DNA of 64,000 nucleotides from Promethearchaeota archaeon (GTDB taxonomy: Archaea > Asgardarchaeota > Lokiarchaeia > Sigyniarchaeales > SOKP01): positions 1-64,000 of the forward strand of contig JAHPZI010000019.1 in NCBI GenBank assembly GCA_019058295.1. The letters are read 5' to 3'. The notes under the pieces are model-generated. The model saw only the letters and a list, made by a program, of their open reading frames with translations, did not search any database and had not been told where the DNA came from. The position numbers and the translations under genes were made by a program. Positions 26,629 to 35,766 of the stretch are shown here, piece after piece (positions within the stretch are counted from its first letter, which is position 1; each line of letters begins with the position of its first letter).

Positions 26629-26719
26629 AAGATAATAAATTAAGAATTCGTTAAAAAGATAAGTAGGCTCGTTTAAATTTTAATGGTACATAAAAAATTT
26701 AATATTTACTATATAGAAA

Positions 26720-27646
26720 TTATATTGAAAAGAAATTAATTCTGATAAAATCTGCTACTTCATCGTGGAGTAGCCCATTTGTACCAATGATGCCAGGGGA
26801 TCTTAAAATACATTTGTTATCTTTAAATGTTAAGCGTTCCTCGTCAAGATCCGTCACTATTCCACCAGCTTCTCGTACTAATAAATCTCCTGGGGAATAA
26901 TCCCATGAAGATGCCTCATATCCCATAATTGGTTTAACATATATATCACAGCTTCCATCTGCTACCATACAAAATTTTGCCATGCTATCTAACTGAATCC
27001 GGTCTTTTATACCTATTTTTTCTGCAAATTGCACAACCCAAGGCATATCATAATGCAATGAATGACACATACGTGCTTTTTTAATATCTTTTTGAGTACT
27101 TACATGAATAGGCTTAAAATCAGCTCCTCCATAGGAAGCCTTTGCTCCGTGAAGTAATTCAGCACTAAAGATTGCTAAACCTCTGTCATCATAATCAGGA
27201 ACAGCTATGGCACAGATTTTTGGTATTGATTTTTCCATTAAACAAATCCCCAAAGCATATGATAGACCTTCTTGAAAACCTCGGGTTCCATCGATTGGAT
27301 CAATAGTCCAAATGCGATTACTACTTTTTCCCCGATAATTTAAAATTTCTTTCACTTCTGCTACATTATGAATATTTAAATCACGAAAACAATCTCTAAT
27401 AACTTTTATTCCTTTATCATCAATTAAAGAGATAGCGTCTTCTTCTGCAATAATTTGATCCTTTGGGTATAATTCTTTTAATTTTGTTATTATATAGATT
27501 TGTGAGGCAAAATCGGCAATGGTTACAGGACTTGAGTCGTTTTTCTCAAAGATTTCAAACCCAGTTTTTCTAAACCATTCTGTGATTTCAGATGCTTTTT
27601 TTATTATCTCTGTTCCTAATTCTAAATCCTTTTTATAATCTGACAT
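26720..27646 (-). CDS. Inositol monophosphatase-fold phosphatase (3'(2'),5'-bisphosphate nucleotidase-like)
   Basis: The lithium-sensitive phosphatase motifs are intact: the Glu pair in IIAEEDA, WTIDPIDGTRGF with two metal Asp residues, and SWDYSPGDLLVREAGG near the C-terminus. At 308 residues and with an insert before DPIDGT it resembles Hal2/CysQ-type bisphosphate nucleotidases more than simple inositol monophosphatases. If so, it would remove the PAP by-product of sulfate transfer, which is notable beside a sulfatase. Sugar phosphates are the alternative substrate. Confidence 0.83.
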   Translation of the reverse strand: MSDYKKDLELGTEIIKKASEITEWFRKTGFEIFEKNDSSPVTIADFASQIYIITKLKELYPKDQIIAEEDAISLIDDKGIKVIRDCFRDLNIHNVAEVKEILNYRGKSSNRIWTIDPIDGTRGFQEGLSYALGICLMEKSIPKICAIAVPDYDDRGLAIFSAELLHGAKASYGGADFKPIHVSTQKDIKKARMCHSLHYDMPWVVQFAEKIGIKDRIQLDSMAKFCMVADGSCDIYVKPIMGYEASSWDYSPGDLLVREAGGIVTDLDEERLTFKDNKCILRSPGIIGTNGLLHDEVADFIRINFFSI

Positions 27647-27709
27647 TCACAAATATTCCTAATATTTTCAATATAAAATATAAATCATTAAAAGAATTTA
27701 ATTATAATT

Positions 27710-28285
27710 ATGATTTCAAGAATTGATCATATATCCTTAGCAGTTAGAGATTTTGATAAAGCCTATAAATTTTTTACCAAGATTTTAGGCGCCACTAAAG
27801 CGTCGCATGCACGTGATAAGTATTTAAAATATTACTGGGAGATTTTAAGATTGGGAGATCTTTCAAGAATTGAACTATTAAAACCTCTTGGTGAAGGTAG
27901 CTTTCTAAGTAATTTTTTAAAGAAAAGAGAGGGAGTACATCATATAAACCTAGAGACTCCCGATATCGAGAGGACAAGAAAAATGCTAGAGGATAATAAA
28001 GTTCCATATTTTGGTTTTAAAAATTATGGTGAAGCTTGGAAAGAGCTTTTTATCCATCCCAGAGACGCATTTGGTGTATTAATCCAAATCGCAGAATTTA
28101 GGCCTGATGATTGGCTTGCTCCTGCAGACATAATGGAGAAAGGGAGAAAATGGATGGTATCTAAAAAAGATAATAAATATGAACTTTCTTTTAAACATCC
28201 AGGAGGAGGAAAGGTAAATTTTGATATGGATAAAGAAGAGATTAACAAGTTAATTAATGATCTTAAAAATTTAATTGATGTCTAA
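27710..28285 (+). CDS. VOC (glyoxalase-fold) protein, methylmalonyl-CoA epimerase-like
   Basis: ISRIDHISLAVRDFDKAYKF and EGVHHINLETPDIERTRKML are the paired beta-alpha-beta modules of the VOC superfamily, with His at the metal positions. The downstream PRDAFGVLIQIAEF completes the second module. About 45 extra residues at the end (KWMVSKKDNKYELSFKH) are not typical. The closest well-known relative is methylmalonyl-CoA epimerase, but the substrate is unproven. Its 3' end overlaps the end of the reverse-strand fusion gene by 15 nt. Confidence 0.78.
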   Translation: MISRIDHISLAVRDFDKAYKFFTKILGATKASHARDKYLKYYWEILRLGDLSRIELLKPLGEGSFLSNFLKKREGVHHINLETPDIERTRKMLEDNKVPYFGFKNYGEAWKELFIHPRDAFGVLIQIAEFRPDDWLAPADIMEKGRKWMVSKKDNKYELSFKHPGGGKVNFDMDKEEINKLINDLKNLIDV

Positions 28286-30274
28286 AATTTTTTTTATTTC
28301 AAACAAATAAGGTTTAAATTTGGTATCCTCAGAGTTGTAAACCTTTAAAAGCCATAAAAGGGTATAAATTTCAATTTTTTTCTCAAATTTTTTATCTATT
28401 GTATGGTTCCAATATCGAGCATAGCTATCGAAAAATGCTTCCTTTAACTTTATTTCTCCCAATGGCTTTAAAGTTTGAAGATTAAATTTTACAAAATCCA
28501 GAGCACGTACCCCAATCCGCCAATCATCGAAATCTATTAATCCATTTATTCGAATAATTCCTGCTTCATCTTTTACGATTATGTTTTGGGATTGATAATC
28601 GTTATGTACTACCACAGCTTCGGTTTCCTCTTCAATTAGCGCCATATTATCCATAAAATAATCGTCAATTTCTTTAATATTTTCCAATTTACTCTTTTTC
28701 GCCTCTTGAATCTCATATTCTAATTCTGCGTTAATTATCTCAAACCAAGTTTTTTTTCTTTTAGATCCTATATCAATAATTTTTTCATAGAACGAATCGA
28801 ATTTAATTTCGTGTAATTTAGCTAAAATTTCGCCTAAATTACTAAATAAATTTAAAAATTTTGTGGTTGTTAAGCTGTGATTTTCTTCTAAATATTGCTT
28901 TATTATCTGATTCATTGGTTTTCCATGTATATAATCAATTATCGTGAATATATAAGGGATATTTTGTTTAGTTTCATCATAGTAAATCAAATTGCCTATA
29001 GGAACTTTAGGTGGTTTTTGTTTATTAAAAATATAACTTCCTTTTCGTGATTTTATAATTTCATCAATTTTTTTGAAAAAGCTAGGATTAAGATCTCCTA
29101 AAAAGGGAAATAATAGTTTTTCCTTTACTATATTCTCATACGGGAATGATTCTGAAGTACGAAATCTGAAAATAAATTGTGAATCTTCGAAATTTACTCT
29201 ATAATTTGTATTAAAAGTACCATGAAGTGGACCTGTAATCTTTTTAATTTTACCCTGTTCATTTAAAATTGGAATATCTGAAAATAGTTTAATAACTTCG
29301 TCTAATCTATAGATTTCTTCTTTATTTATAGAAATTAATTGATATATATACTTTTGATTTATCAAATAATTGACAGTTGCTTCAATTACATCTTTACTTG
29401 TTTTATCAAGGTCAATTTGGAAATTGGTTAAATTAATGGATAGTAAATCCCTATATAAATAAAGAAAAGCGTATTTTAATCCAAGAAATCTTTGTCCTTT
29501 TTCAAATTTAAAATAAATTTTATCTCTAATATCATCTAATATCTCTTGTATTTGAATTATTTCTAAAACATTATCCTCGAGTGCCGCTTTAAATAATTTT
29601 GAACATAAATTTACTAAATTGCTTACACTAGATACAATCCCAGAATATTTTCGCTTACCTTTTGGAATTAATTGAAGAAATGTAGAAAATTTAGTAGGAT
29701 TACTGCATAAAACTGAAAAATTATCATTTAAAAGATTAATATTAGCTTTATAAAAATTAATTTTATCAGACGCATCAATTATGCCTTTAAGATTTGGAAA
29801 TTTTACTAAATCACTCAATACCTCGGGTTCAATTTCGTTGCCAGCAAACTGAACGGGATTATTATATAAAAAAATAGGATTATCAAGTGTTAAAGAACTT
29901 AAAATATTTTCAAAATATGATTTTAACTCACTGGATAATTTTTTTTCTGAGAATTGTGGTGCTATGATAAAATTAAGGTTATTGAATTTCCCTCCTAAAT
30001 CTTCAATTTGATCAATAATATCTTCTAATTTACTTCCGCTAACAGCAAATATGACCGGAATTTTTTCATCTGTAATTTTATATGCTTTCTTAATGAGGTT
30101 TTTTTGTTTATCAATATTATCTACAAAATTCTCCTCCATATTAAAAATTAAGATAGCATTGGCTCCATTTAAGAACTGGTGCTGAAATAAAAATGATGTT
30201 AGTTGAATATCTATTTGTGAGTTTTCATCAAAGAATATGATTGAAGGGACAATAACACCATTTATCTGTGACAT
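28271..30274 (-). CDS. Fusion of DHDPS/NAL-like domain and aminoglycoside-phosphotransferase-like kinase
   Basis: Residues 1-300 follow the dihydrodipicolinate synthase/N-acetylneuraminate lyase barrel, including LYNNPVQFAG with the family Tyr-137. The Schiff-base Lys is not where it should be: the usual GIKEAS is GIIDAS, with Ile-166. From about residue 345 a choline-kinase/APH-type kinase follows: ITGPLHGTFNTNYRV, the catalytic HNDYQSQN at 557-564 and LIDFDDW with the metal Asp at 581. These kinase residues are intact. I know of no standard protein with this domain order. The kinase is probably active on a small molecule; the barrel may bind rather than cleave. Confidence 0.8.
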   Translation of the reverse strand: MSQINGVIVPSIIFFDENSQIDIQLTSFLFQHQFLNGANAILIFNMEENFVDNIDKQKNLIKKAYKITDEKIPVIFAVSGSKLEDIIDQIEDLGGKFNNLNFIIAPQFSEKKLSSELKSYFENILSSLTLDNPIFLYNNPVQFAGNEIEPEVLSDLVKFPNLKGIIDASDKINFYKANINLLNDNFSVLCSNPTKFSTFLQLIPKGKRKYSGIVSSVSNLVNLCSKLFKAALEDNVLEIIQIQEILDDIRDKIYFKFEKGQRFLGLKYAFLYLYRDLLSINLTNFQIDLDKTSKDVIEATVNYLINQKYIYQLISINKEEIYRLDEVIKLFSDIPILNEQGKIKKITGPLHGTFNTNYRVNFEDSQFIFRFRTSESFPYENIVKEKLLFPFLGDLNPSFFKKIDEIIKSRKGSYIFNKQKPPKVPIGNLIYYDETKQNIPYIFTIIDYIHGKPMNQIIKQYLEENHSLTTTKFLNLFSNLGEILAKLHEIKFDSFYEKIIDIGSKRKKTWFEIINAELEYEIQEAKKSKLENIKEIDDYFMDNMALIEEETEAVVVHNDYQSQNIIVKDEAGIIRINGLIDFDDWRIGVRALDFVKFNLQTLKPLGEIKLKEAFFDSYARYWNHTIDKKFEKKIEIYTLLWLLKVYNSEDTKFKPYLFEIKKILDIN

Positions 30275-30473
30275 ATTAGTTTACTTCGTTATTTATAATA
30301 ATAAAAAGTTAAATTAGATTTCTAATAAAATAGTAAGAATGAGATTTTATTTTCTGTGTAGTATTTTAGAATATTTTTAAATATTAATATTTTATTTTAA
30401 GACAATTAACTATATAAACAAAATATTTGAATGTTTTATTAATAGAAATTAATTTAGATTGGATTAAATTTAT

Positions 30474-31206
30474 ATGAGGTGTATATTGAATTTTTTGTAA
30501 AATTGAAGGAGTTGATATTCCTCTTGTTTCTACAGGAACTTCTCCTTTTCTGGGGGCTGGTCAGTTTGGAACTAATGCGCGCATTTACCGTAAGAAATTT
30601 ATGAACCATGTGGATGCTGTGTTAGAAATTTTAGAAGCGAGCTACAAAGCAGGAGGGCGAGGAATCGAAATTATAACTGCAGGTAAAATAAGTGAAGCTG
30701 CCAAAATAATGAAAGAAACGCATACTGATTTTGTAATTACAGGATCTACATTTCCTGGACCTGATCCAATGATAGAAAAACTAATTGAACTTGACACAAA
30801 AATAATTTTTATCCATGGTATGGTGTCAGATAAAAAAGATACTAAACTTATGAAACTTGTTGAAGATGTTTCATCTCGAGGAGTCATACCGGGTATTGCT
30901 GCTCATAATCCTGTTTCTACTTTAGAATATGCTCTTGAGAATTTACCAGATGTAAAGGTTTTTCTAATTCCATTTAATAAAAGAGGAATGTTAATGGGCA
31001 ATAAAAGGAAATTAGAAGAGATTGTTGACAATGCTAAAAATTGCTCGTTTGTAGGTATGAAAACTCTCGCTGCAGGGAAATTGGATCCAAAAAAAGCATA
31101 CGAATACATCTCAAAACATAATATTTGTGCTGTTGCTATCGGAATGGTTGCAACAGAAGAAGCCGAGATATCAACAAAAGTAGCTTTGGAAGCATTAAGT
31201 AAATAA
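30474..31206 (+). CDS. TIM-barrel-like protein of unknown function, apparent frameshift near the start
   Basis: A 201-residue frame begins at ATG 30601, but the same frame is open back to 30490 and reads like conserved protein there (GVDIPLVSTGTSPFLGAG, then QFGTNARIYRKKF). No ATG, GTG or TTG exists in that frame. ATG 30474 in the neighbouring frame would join it if one T were removed from the T6 run at 30491-30496, giving MRCILNFCKIEGVDIPL. Repeated strand-helix units and glycine turns (GIAAHNPVSTLEYAL) suggest a TIM barrel. I do not recognise the enzyme. A partial paralogue remains at 32967-33053. Confidence 0.7.
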
Positions 31207-31250
31207 CCAAATTTATCTTAATAAAAATAAAAACATAAAATAGTGATTTT

Positions 31251-31348
31251 ATAGAAAAGAAGAAAATTAGGAGTTCCCCCTTACCTGATACTGGTGCCTA
31301 ATGTTATAGATTTCGAAAATCCAAAGTCAGTTTCAATTGGAGTTAAGA
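31251..31348 (+). pseudogene. Decayed 5' end of a flavin-reductase-like gene
   Basis: This stretch aligns with the start of the intact gene at 33098. Both have TAGTGATNTTAT, a Lys-rich beginning (IEKKKI against MEKKKI) and then, after a frameshift, YLILVPNVI against YLFPMPTVI. The leader in front of it also matches the leader of the intact gene. The remnant runs into the 3' end of the reverse-strand amidase and has no usable start. Confidence 0.65.
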
Positions 31349-32821
31349 TTAAGGATTACAGTGAATCGAAGGTTTTCGATCAATCCAGGGTCTTTCTTGC
31401 TCTAATTGAGCTGCTAAACGGAAAAGAGTGGCTTCATTACCAAAACGAGCTGCGAATTGAAGGCCTATTGGTAAATTATCAGCATTCCAATATAATGGAA
31501 CGGACATGGCTGGTTGACCTGTTACATTAAAGATACTAGTAAAAGCACTCATTTGACTCATTAATTGGAAAGATTTACCTACATTCTCTGCTGTAAAAGA
31601 TCCAATCTTTACTGGAGGAATGGACATTGTCGGAGTAAGTAGTAAATCATATCCACCTTTATGAAACCATTGTGCTATTTGCCGTGAAAAGAGTTGGCAT
31701 TCTTCTAATGCAAGTATATAATCAGAAGCAGTTCGTCTTACCGCATTTTTATAAAATAACCAAGTCAAAGGTTCCATTTGGTCTTCTGTAATCTTGGTCC
31801 CTAATTCTTTTTCTATATATGTTAAACTCGAACCAGTAATGGAAATATACATAACACTAAAAGCCGTGAAAAGATTTGCATAACTTAATTCCTCTGGATT
31901 TACATCTACAACATTATGTCCTAAACTTTCACATAGTTGAGCAACATCTTTTACTGCTTTCTCGCAATCTGGATGAACTTTAGTATTAGAACTCCACCCC
32001 TTAGGAACGGAAGTTAAATATCCAATTTTTAAACGCCCCACTTCATGATGAATTTCTTCTAAATAAGGGCGTTTTTTTGGTGGAGCATAATAAGGATCTC
32101 CTATGTCTGGTCCTGATGTTGCATCCAATAATGCTGCTGAATCTCTTACTGTGCGAGTAAGTGCGTGTTCTGAAACTATTCCGCTACCAATATCACCATA
32201 ACGTGGGCCGAGAGGATTTCGAGCGCGAGTAGGTTTCAGACCAAAAACTCCACAACAAGAAGCGGGGATACGAATTGAGCCCCCTCCATCGTTTCCATGA
32301 GCAATTGGGACGATTCCAGCGGCTACAGCTGCAGCTGAACCACCACTCGAGCCTCCTGGTGTTATATTTAGATCCCAAGGGTTTCTTGTAGGTCCAAATA
32401 AGACAGGTTCTGTAGTGGGAAGAATACCAAATTCAGGAGTATTAGTTTTACCAACAACAATTAATCCAGCAGCTTTATGACGTTTCACTAGCTCTGTATC
32501 CCATTTTGAAACATTTCCTTTGAGGAGTTTAGCGCCTGAATAGTAAGGTGTTCCTTCATATTCCGCACAAATATCTTTTAAAAGGAATGGTATACCACTA
32601 AAAAGAGCATCAATTTTTTTACCTGTACTAATTTCCTTATCCCAATTTTCTGCATTTTTACGTGCCTCATCATACATTTTATAAATCACAGTATTGATTT
32701 TAGGATTAACTCGCTCAATTCGCTCGATAGTCATCTCTACTAATTCGGATGGCTTAATTTCTCGTTCTCGGACCATTTCTCCTAAACGAATAGCGTCATA
32801 TTCAATTAATTCAGCTTTCAA
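31349..32821 (-). CDS. Amidase (amidase signature family)
   Basis: The Ser-cisSer-Lys triad is complete: Lys-82 in FLLKDICA, Ser-158 in [11 protein letters not shown] and nucleophile Ser-182 in [10 protein letters not shown], with the family's 24-residue spacing between the two serines. The length of 490 residues matches stand-alone amidases as well as GatA. There is no gatC or gatB nearby, so a general amidase is more likely than tRNA amidation. It is flanked by partial copies of the same two-gene junction, which suggests it was inserted there. Confidence 0.88.
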   Translation of the reverse strand: MKAELIEYDAIRLGEMVREREIKPSELVEMTIERIERVNPKINTVIYKMYDEARKNAENWDKEISTGKKIDALFSGIPFLLKDICAEYEGTPYYSGAKLLKGNVSKWDTELVKRHKAAGLIVVGKTNTPEFGILPTTEPVLFGPTRNPWDLNITPGGSSGGSAAAVAAGIVPIAHGNDGGGSIRIPASCCGVFGLKPTRARNPLGPRYGDIGSGIVSEHALTRTVRDSAALLDATSGPDIGDPYYAPPKKRPYLEEIHHEVGRLKIGYLTSVPKGWSSNTKVHPDCEKAVKDVAQLCESLGHNVVDVNPEELSYANLFTAFSVMYISITGSSLTYIEKELGTKITEDQMEPLTWLFYKNAVRRTASDYILALEECQLFSRQIAQWFHKGGYDLLLTPTMSIPPVKIGSFTAENVGKSFQLMSQMSAFTSIFNVTGQPAMSVPLYWNADNLPIGLQFAARFGNEATLFRLAAQLEQERPWIDRKPSIHCNP

Positions 32822-32966
32822 ATTTTTTCACTTCTTTATTTTTAATTTTTAGTTGGATTAAATTTTTAATTGAATATTTAGAAAATAAGATATTAATACA
32901 TATATAAGCTTCTAATGAGAATAGTTCTATAGGTTTCTAATCAGAATATTATGTTTTGATAAATAT

Positions 32967-33053
32967 AATATTTTTGCTGTAATTATAGGAATAGTTGTAA
33001 CAGAAGAAGCAGAAATATCAATAAAAATAGCTTTAAAAGCAATAAGTAAATAA
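32967..33053 (+). pseudogene. Decayed 3' end of a paralogue of the TIM-barrel-like gene
   Basis: Twenty-eight codons and a stop read NIFAVIIGIVVTEEAEISIK then IALKAISK, matching the last codons of the gene ending at 31206 (NICAVAIGMVATEEAEISTK, VALEALSK). The DNA match continues through the spacer into the flavin-reductase start. Upstream of 32967 the similarity fades within about 15 nt. Most differences are conservative, so the copy was a working gene for some time before it was lost. Confidence 0.75.
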
Positions 33054-33097
33054 CTAATTTTATCTTAATAAAAATAAAAACAAAAAATAGTGATATT

Positions 33098-33667
33098 ATG
33101 GAAAAAAAAAAAATTAAGGCTACCTGCTACCTGTTTCCGATGCCTACTGTTATAGCAGGTGCGAATGTGAATGGTAAACCAAATTTTGTAACAATTGCAT
33201 TTTGTGGTAGTCTTCAATATAAACCCCCAATGTTAGTAATTTCTTCTGGTAAAAACCATTATACAAATATAGGCATAAGAGAAAATAATACTTTCAGTGT
33301 AAATATACCTTCTATAGAGATGGTTAAAGTTACTGATTATATAGGGACAATCTCTGGTAAACAAATAGACAAGTCAGTTTTATTTGATATTTTTTATGGA
33401 GAATTAGAGAGCGCACCTATGATAAGCGAAGCACCAGTCAATTATGAGTGTAAGGTGGCAAAAATTATTAATCTTAATGGTACTAATGATATTATTATTG
33501 GAGAAATTGTACAAACCTACGTTAATGAAGATTGTACTACTAAAGGAAAACCAGATATTCAAAAAATACAACCAATTGTATTTTCTGGTTTTGATTCTAA
33601 TTATATGAAGGTTGGAGATGTTCTAGCTCAAGCATATAAAATTGGTCGAGACTATAAAAAAGAGTAA
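33098..33667 (+). CDS. Flavin reductase-like FMN-binding split-barrel protein
   Basis: The text YLFPMPTVIAGANVNGKPNF followed by VTIAFCGSLQYKPPMLVIS and SVNIPSIEMVKVTDYIGTIS is the usual order of the flavin-reductase-like family, where FMN binds between subunits. The 189-residue length fits. Relatives reduce flavins or bind them for partner enzymes. A broken copy of its 5' end lies at 31251, beyond the amidase gene. The true upstream partner was probably a TIM-barrel-like protein of the type at 30474. Confidence 0.85.
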   Translation: MEKKKIKATCYLFPMPTVIAGANVNGKPNFVTIAFCGSLQYKPPMLVISSGKNHYTNIGIRENNTFSVNIPSIEMVKVTDYIGTISGKQIDKSVLFDIFYGELESAPMISEAPVNYECKVAKIINLNGTNDIIIGEIVQTYVNEDCTTKGKPDIQKIQPIVFSGFDSNYMKVGDVLAQAYKIGRDYKKE

Positions 33668-33681
33668 TTCAATTAATTTTT

Positions 33682-34311
33682 TTATATATATTTTCTTACA
33701 ACTTCGCCTCTTGGGGTTTTTTCTTCAAATAAAATAGCTTGAAATGAATAAATTTTAGTACTTAGATCTTTCCAAGCATCTGTGGGAAGCCATGCTTTTT
33801 GACAAGTATGGGAGAGAAAGGTTTCCACATCCCAGTTCCGATCATGATCCACCGGAACTTGAGGGAGTAATAATCCTCTTCGCGCCCCTAATTCTGCGAT
33901 TAATCCATCCCTTCCAATAACGATTTTTTCGAGATACTCTTTAGGATCGTTTACTTCAATTTGTTTAGGTGGAGTTAATATAGATATTTCGATTACGATA
34001 TCGTCCATTTCTTCTAATCTAACTGAACGGAAACGAGGATCTTCTATAGCTGAACTAATTGAAACTCTATGAACCACCTCATATAAAGGATAAGTAGGTT
34101 CTATATAACCTATGCACCCTCTCAAAGGATTGCCTCCTACATTGAATTTATTTAAAGTAACGAATGCTCCATAATTGTTTGCGAACTTTTGTTTAATTTC
34201 TTCGGGAACACCTATTCTTTTATTATTTTTTAGATAATGCTCGATGTTTTCCCTTGCAAAATTGATAAGCATCTTTCCCTCTTCTACACTAAATTTCTCC
34301 TCGTTTGACAT
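33682..34311 (-). CDS. AMMECR1 domain protein
   Basis: The LRGCIGYIEP motif and SAIEDPRFRSVRLEEMDDIV are diagnostic of the AMMECR1 family (TIGR00296), conserved across archaea and eukaryotes. RDGLIAELGARRGLLLPQVP is also typical. The 209-residue length fits. The molecular activity is unresolved; a fold related to radical-SAM partner proteins has been noted. The gene converges with the flavin reductase gene, with 14 nt between the stops. Confidence 0.92.
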   Translation of the reverse strand: MSNEEKFSVEEGKMLINFARENIEHYLKNNKRIGVPEEIKQKFANNYGAFVTLNKFNVGGNPLRGCIGYIEPTYPLYEVVHRVSISSAIEDPRFRSVRLEEMDDIVIEISILTPPKQIEVNDPKEYLEKIVIGRDGLIAELGARRGLLLPQVPVDHDRNWDVETFLSHTCQKAWLPTDAWKDLSTKIYSFQAILFEEKTPRGEVVRKYI

Positions 34312-34374
34312 AATATTAACCTAAAAATTTTCTTATATGTATAAATAAAATTAAGTTACTTGATATTTTATATT

Positions 34375-35766
34375 TTATAGGAATTTTATTATCGAGCCCA
34401 TTGGTGTAGAATTTTCAATATTAATTTCTACTCCTCTTAAAAAGACTTTCCAAATTTGGATGTTTGTTTCAAAGTTTTCGAATGGTGAAAATTTTGCCTT
34501 TGTTTTAAAATTTTGAGAATTAATTTTATATTGTGGAATTTTATCAATAATCATTAAATCAGCAACATAGCCTACTTTTATAAATCCTTTATTTTTTAAT
34601 TTAAATTGTTTTGCTGGTTGTTCTGACGCTGCCTTTACAAAATTTTCTAATGATAATTCATAATGGCATACTTTATTAAGTAATAAAAGTGGATAGGTTT
34701 CAAATCCTGGAAATCCTGAAGGTGCATCAGAATATTCTCCTGATTTTTCTTTTAGTGTATGTGGGGCGTGATCAGTTCCGATTAATTGTATTTTTCCATC
34801 TAATAATTCATTTAATAAGAACTGTGAATGATTCTCATCTCTTAAAGGAGGCAAAACTTTACCATAATTATCATTACTTAGTATAACCTTATTTGACAAA
34901 ATTAGGTGATGAGGTGTAATTTCAAATGTTATTTTTAAATTTTTATAAGTATTTATTGCTTTTTTTATTAAAGAATAACTGTCTATACAACTTATATGAC
35001 AGAAATGAATAATCGGATAATTTTTGGACTCTAAATCATTATCAGTAATAATTTTATAATAATTTTCAAGAATAAAATTCACATATTTCGCTTCCATTTG
35101 ACACGGATAAAGCATATTATGTAATTCTAGCGCATTATAATTTTCTAATGTGTTTTCTTGAAGAATATCCTCTTTTTTATCCTCAGTTATCGCCCAATCG
35201 GGGTGAATAAAAATAGGAATTTGGTATTTTGATGAGATAAGAAGAATCTTTTGAATATTTAACCAGTCAGTCCAATCAACTTCATTCAAAGAACTAAGTG
35301 GGTATATTTTAAACCCAATTACACCTAAATCTATAATTTTAATAATTTCTTCAAAATTGATTCCTTTAGGGACTCCTGCAATAAATCCGACATCTACATG
35401 AATATTTTTTTGAGCCTTATCCATCCATTTCTTAACTTGTTTGGCGGAAATTGCGGGAGGTTTTGTATTAGGCATATTAAAAACAGTTGTTATTCCGGAA
35501 AACGCAGCTGCTTTCGTTCCTGTTAGAAATGTTTCTTTTTCGGATTGATCCATATCACGTAAATGAGAATGAATATCGATAATTCCCGGGATAATTAATT
35601 TATTTTCGCAATTAATTTCTTTTCCATCATCATTATTTTGAGTGATAAAATTATAATCTTCTACAGAAGGATCAAAACAAATTGATTGAATAATTCCCTT
35701 GTTGATAAGAAGTGCGCCTTTACGTACTATGCCTTCTGAATAAATCTTAGCATTCTGTAAAATCAT
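34375..35766 (-). CDS. pyrC: Dihydroorotase
   Basis: The amidohydrolase metal motif HSH at residues 66-68 lies in IDIHSHLRD. MPNTKPPAIS is the substrate loop, GFKIYPLSS probably holds the carbamylated Lys, and GTDHAPHTL supplies the catalytic Asp. This fits class I dihydroorotase of pyrimidine synthesis, and the length of 463 residues is normal for it. Its start overlaps the 3' end of the TrmY gene by 20 nt on the same strand, so translation is coupled. Hydantoinases are the alternative but are less likely given the loop sequence. Confidence 0.87.
   Translation of the reverse strand: MILQNAKIYSEGIVRKGALLINKGIIQSICFDPSVEDYNFITQNNDDGKEINCENKLIIPGIIDIHSHLRDMDQSEKETFLTGTKAAAFSGITTVFNMPNTKPPAISAKQVKKWMDKAQKNIHVDVGFIAGVPKGINFEEIIKIIDLGVIGFKIYPLSSLNEVDWTDWLNIQKILLISSKYQIPIFIHPDWAITEDKKEDILQENTLENYNALELHNMLYPCQMEAKYVNFILENYYKIITDNDLESKNYPIIHFCHISCIDSYSLIKKAINTYKNLKITFEITPHHLILSNKVILSNDNYGKVLPPLRDENHSQFLLNELLDGKIQLIGTDHAPHTLKEKSGEYSDAPSGFPGFETYPLLLLNKVCHYELSLENFVKAASEQPAKQFKLKNKGFIKVGYVADLMIIDKIPQYKINSQNFKTKAKFSPFENFETNIQIWKVFLRGVEINIENSTPMGSIIKFL

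Noticed and set aside
31294..31530. Forward-strand 78-residue frame over the amidase 3' end
   Set aside because: Its first part is the broken flavin-reductase copy and the rest is antisense to the amidase. It is not a gene.
31349..32821. GatA subunit of the tRNA amidotransferase
   Set aside because: No gatB, gatC, gatD or gatE is nearby and the flanking decay suggests a recently placed stand-alone amidase.
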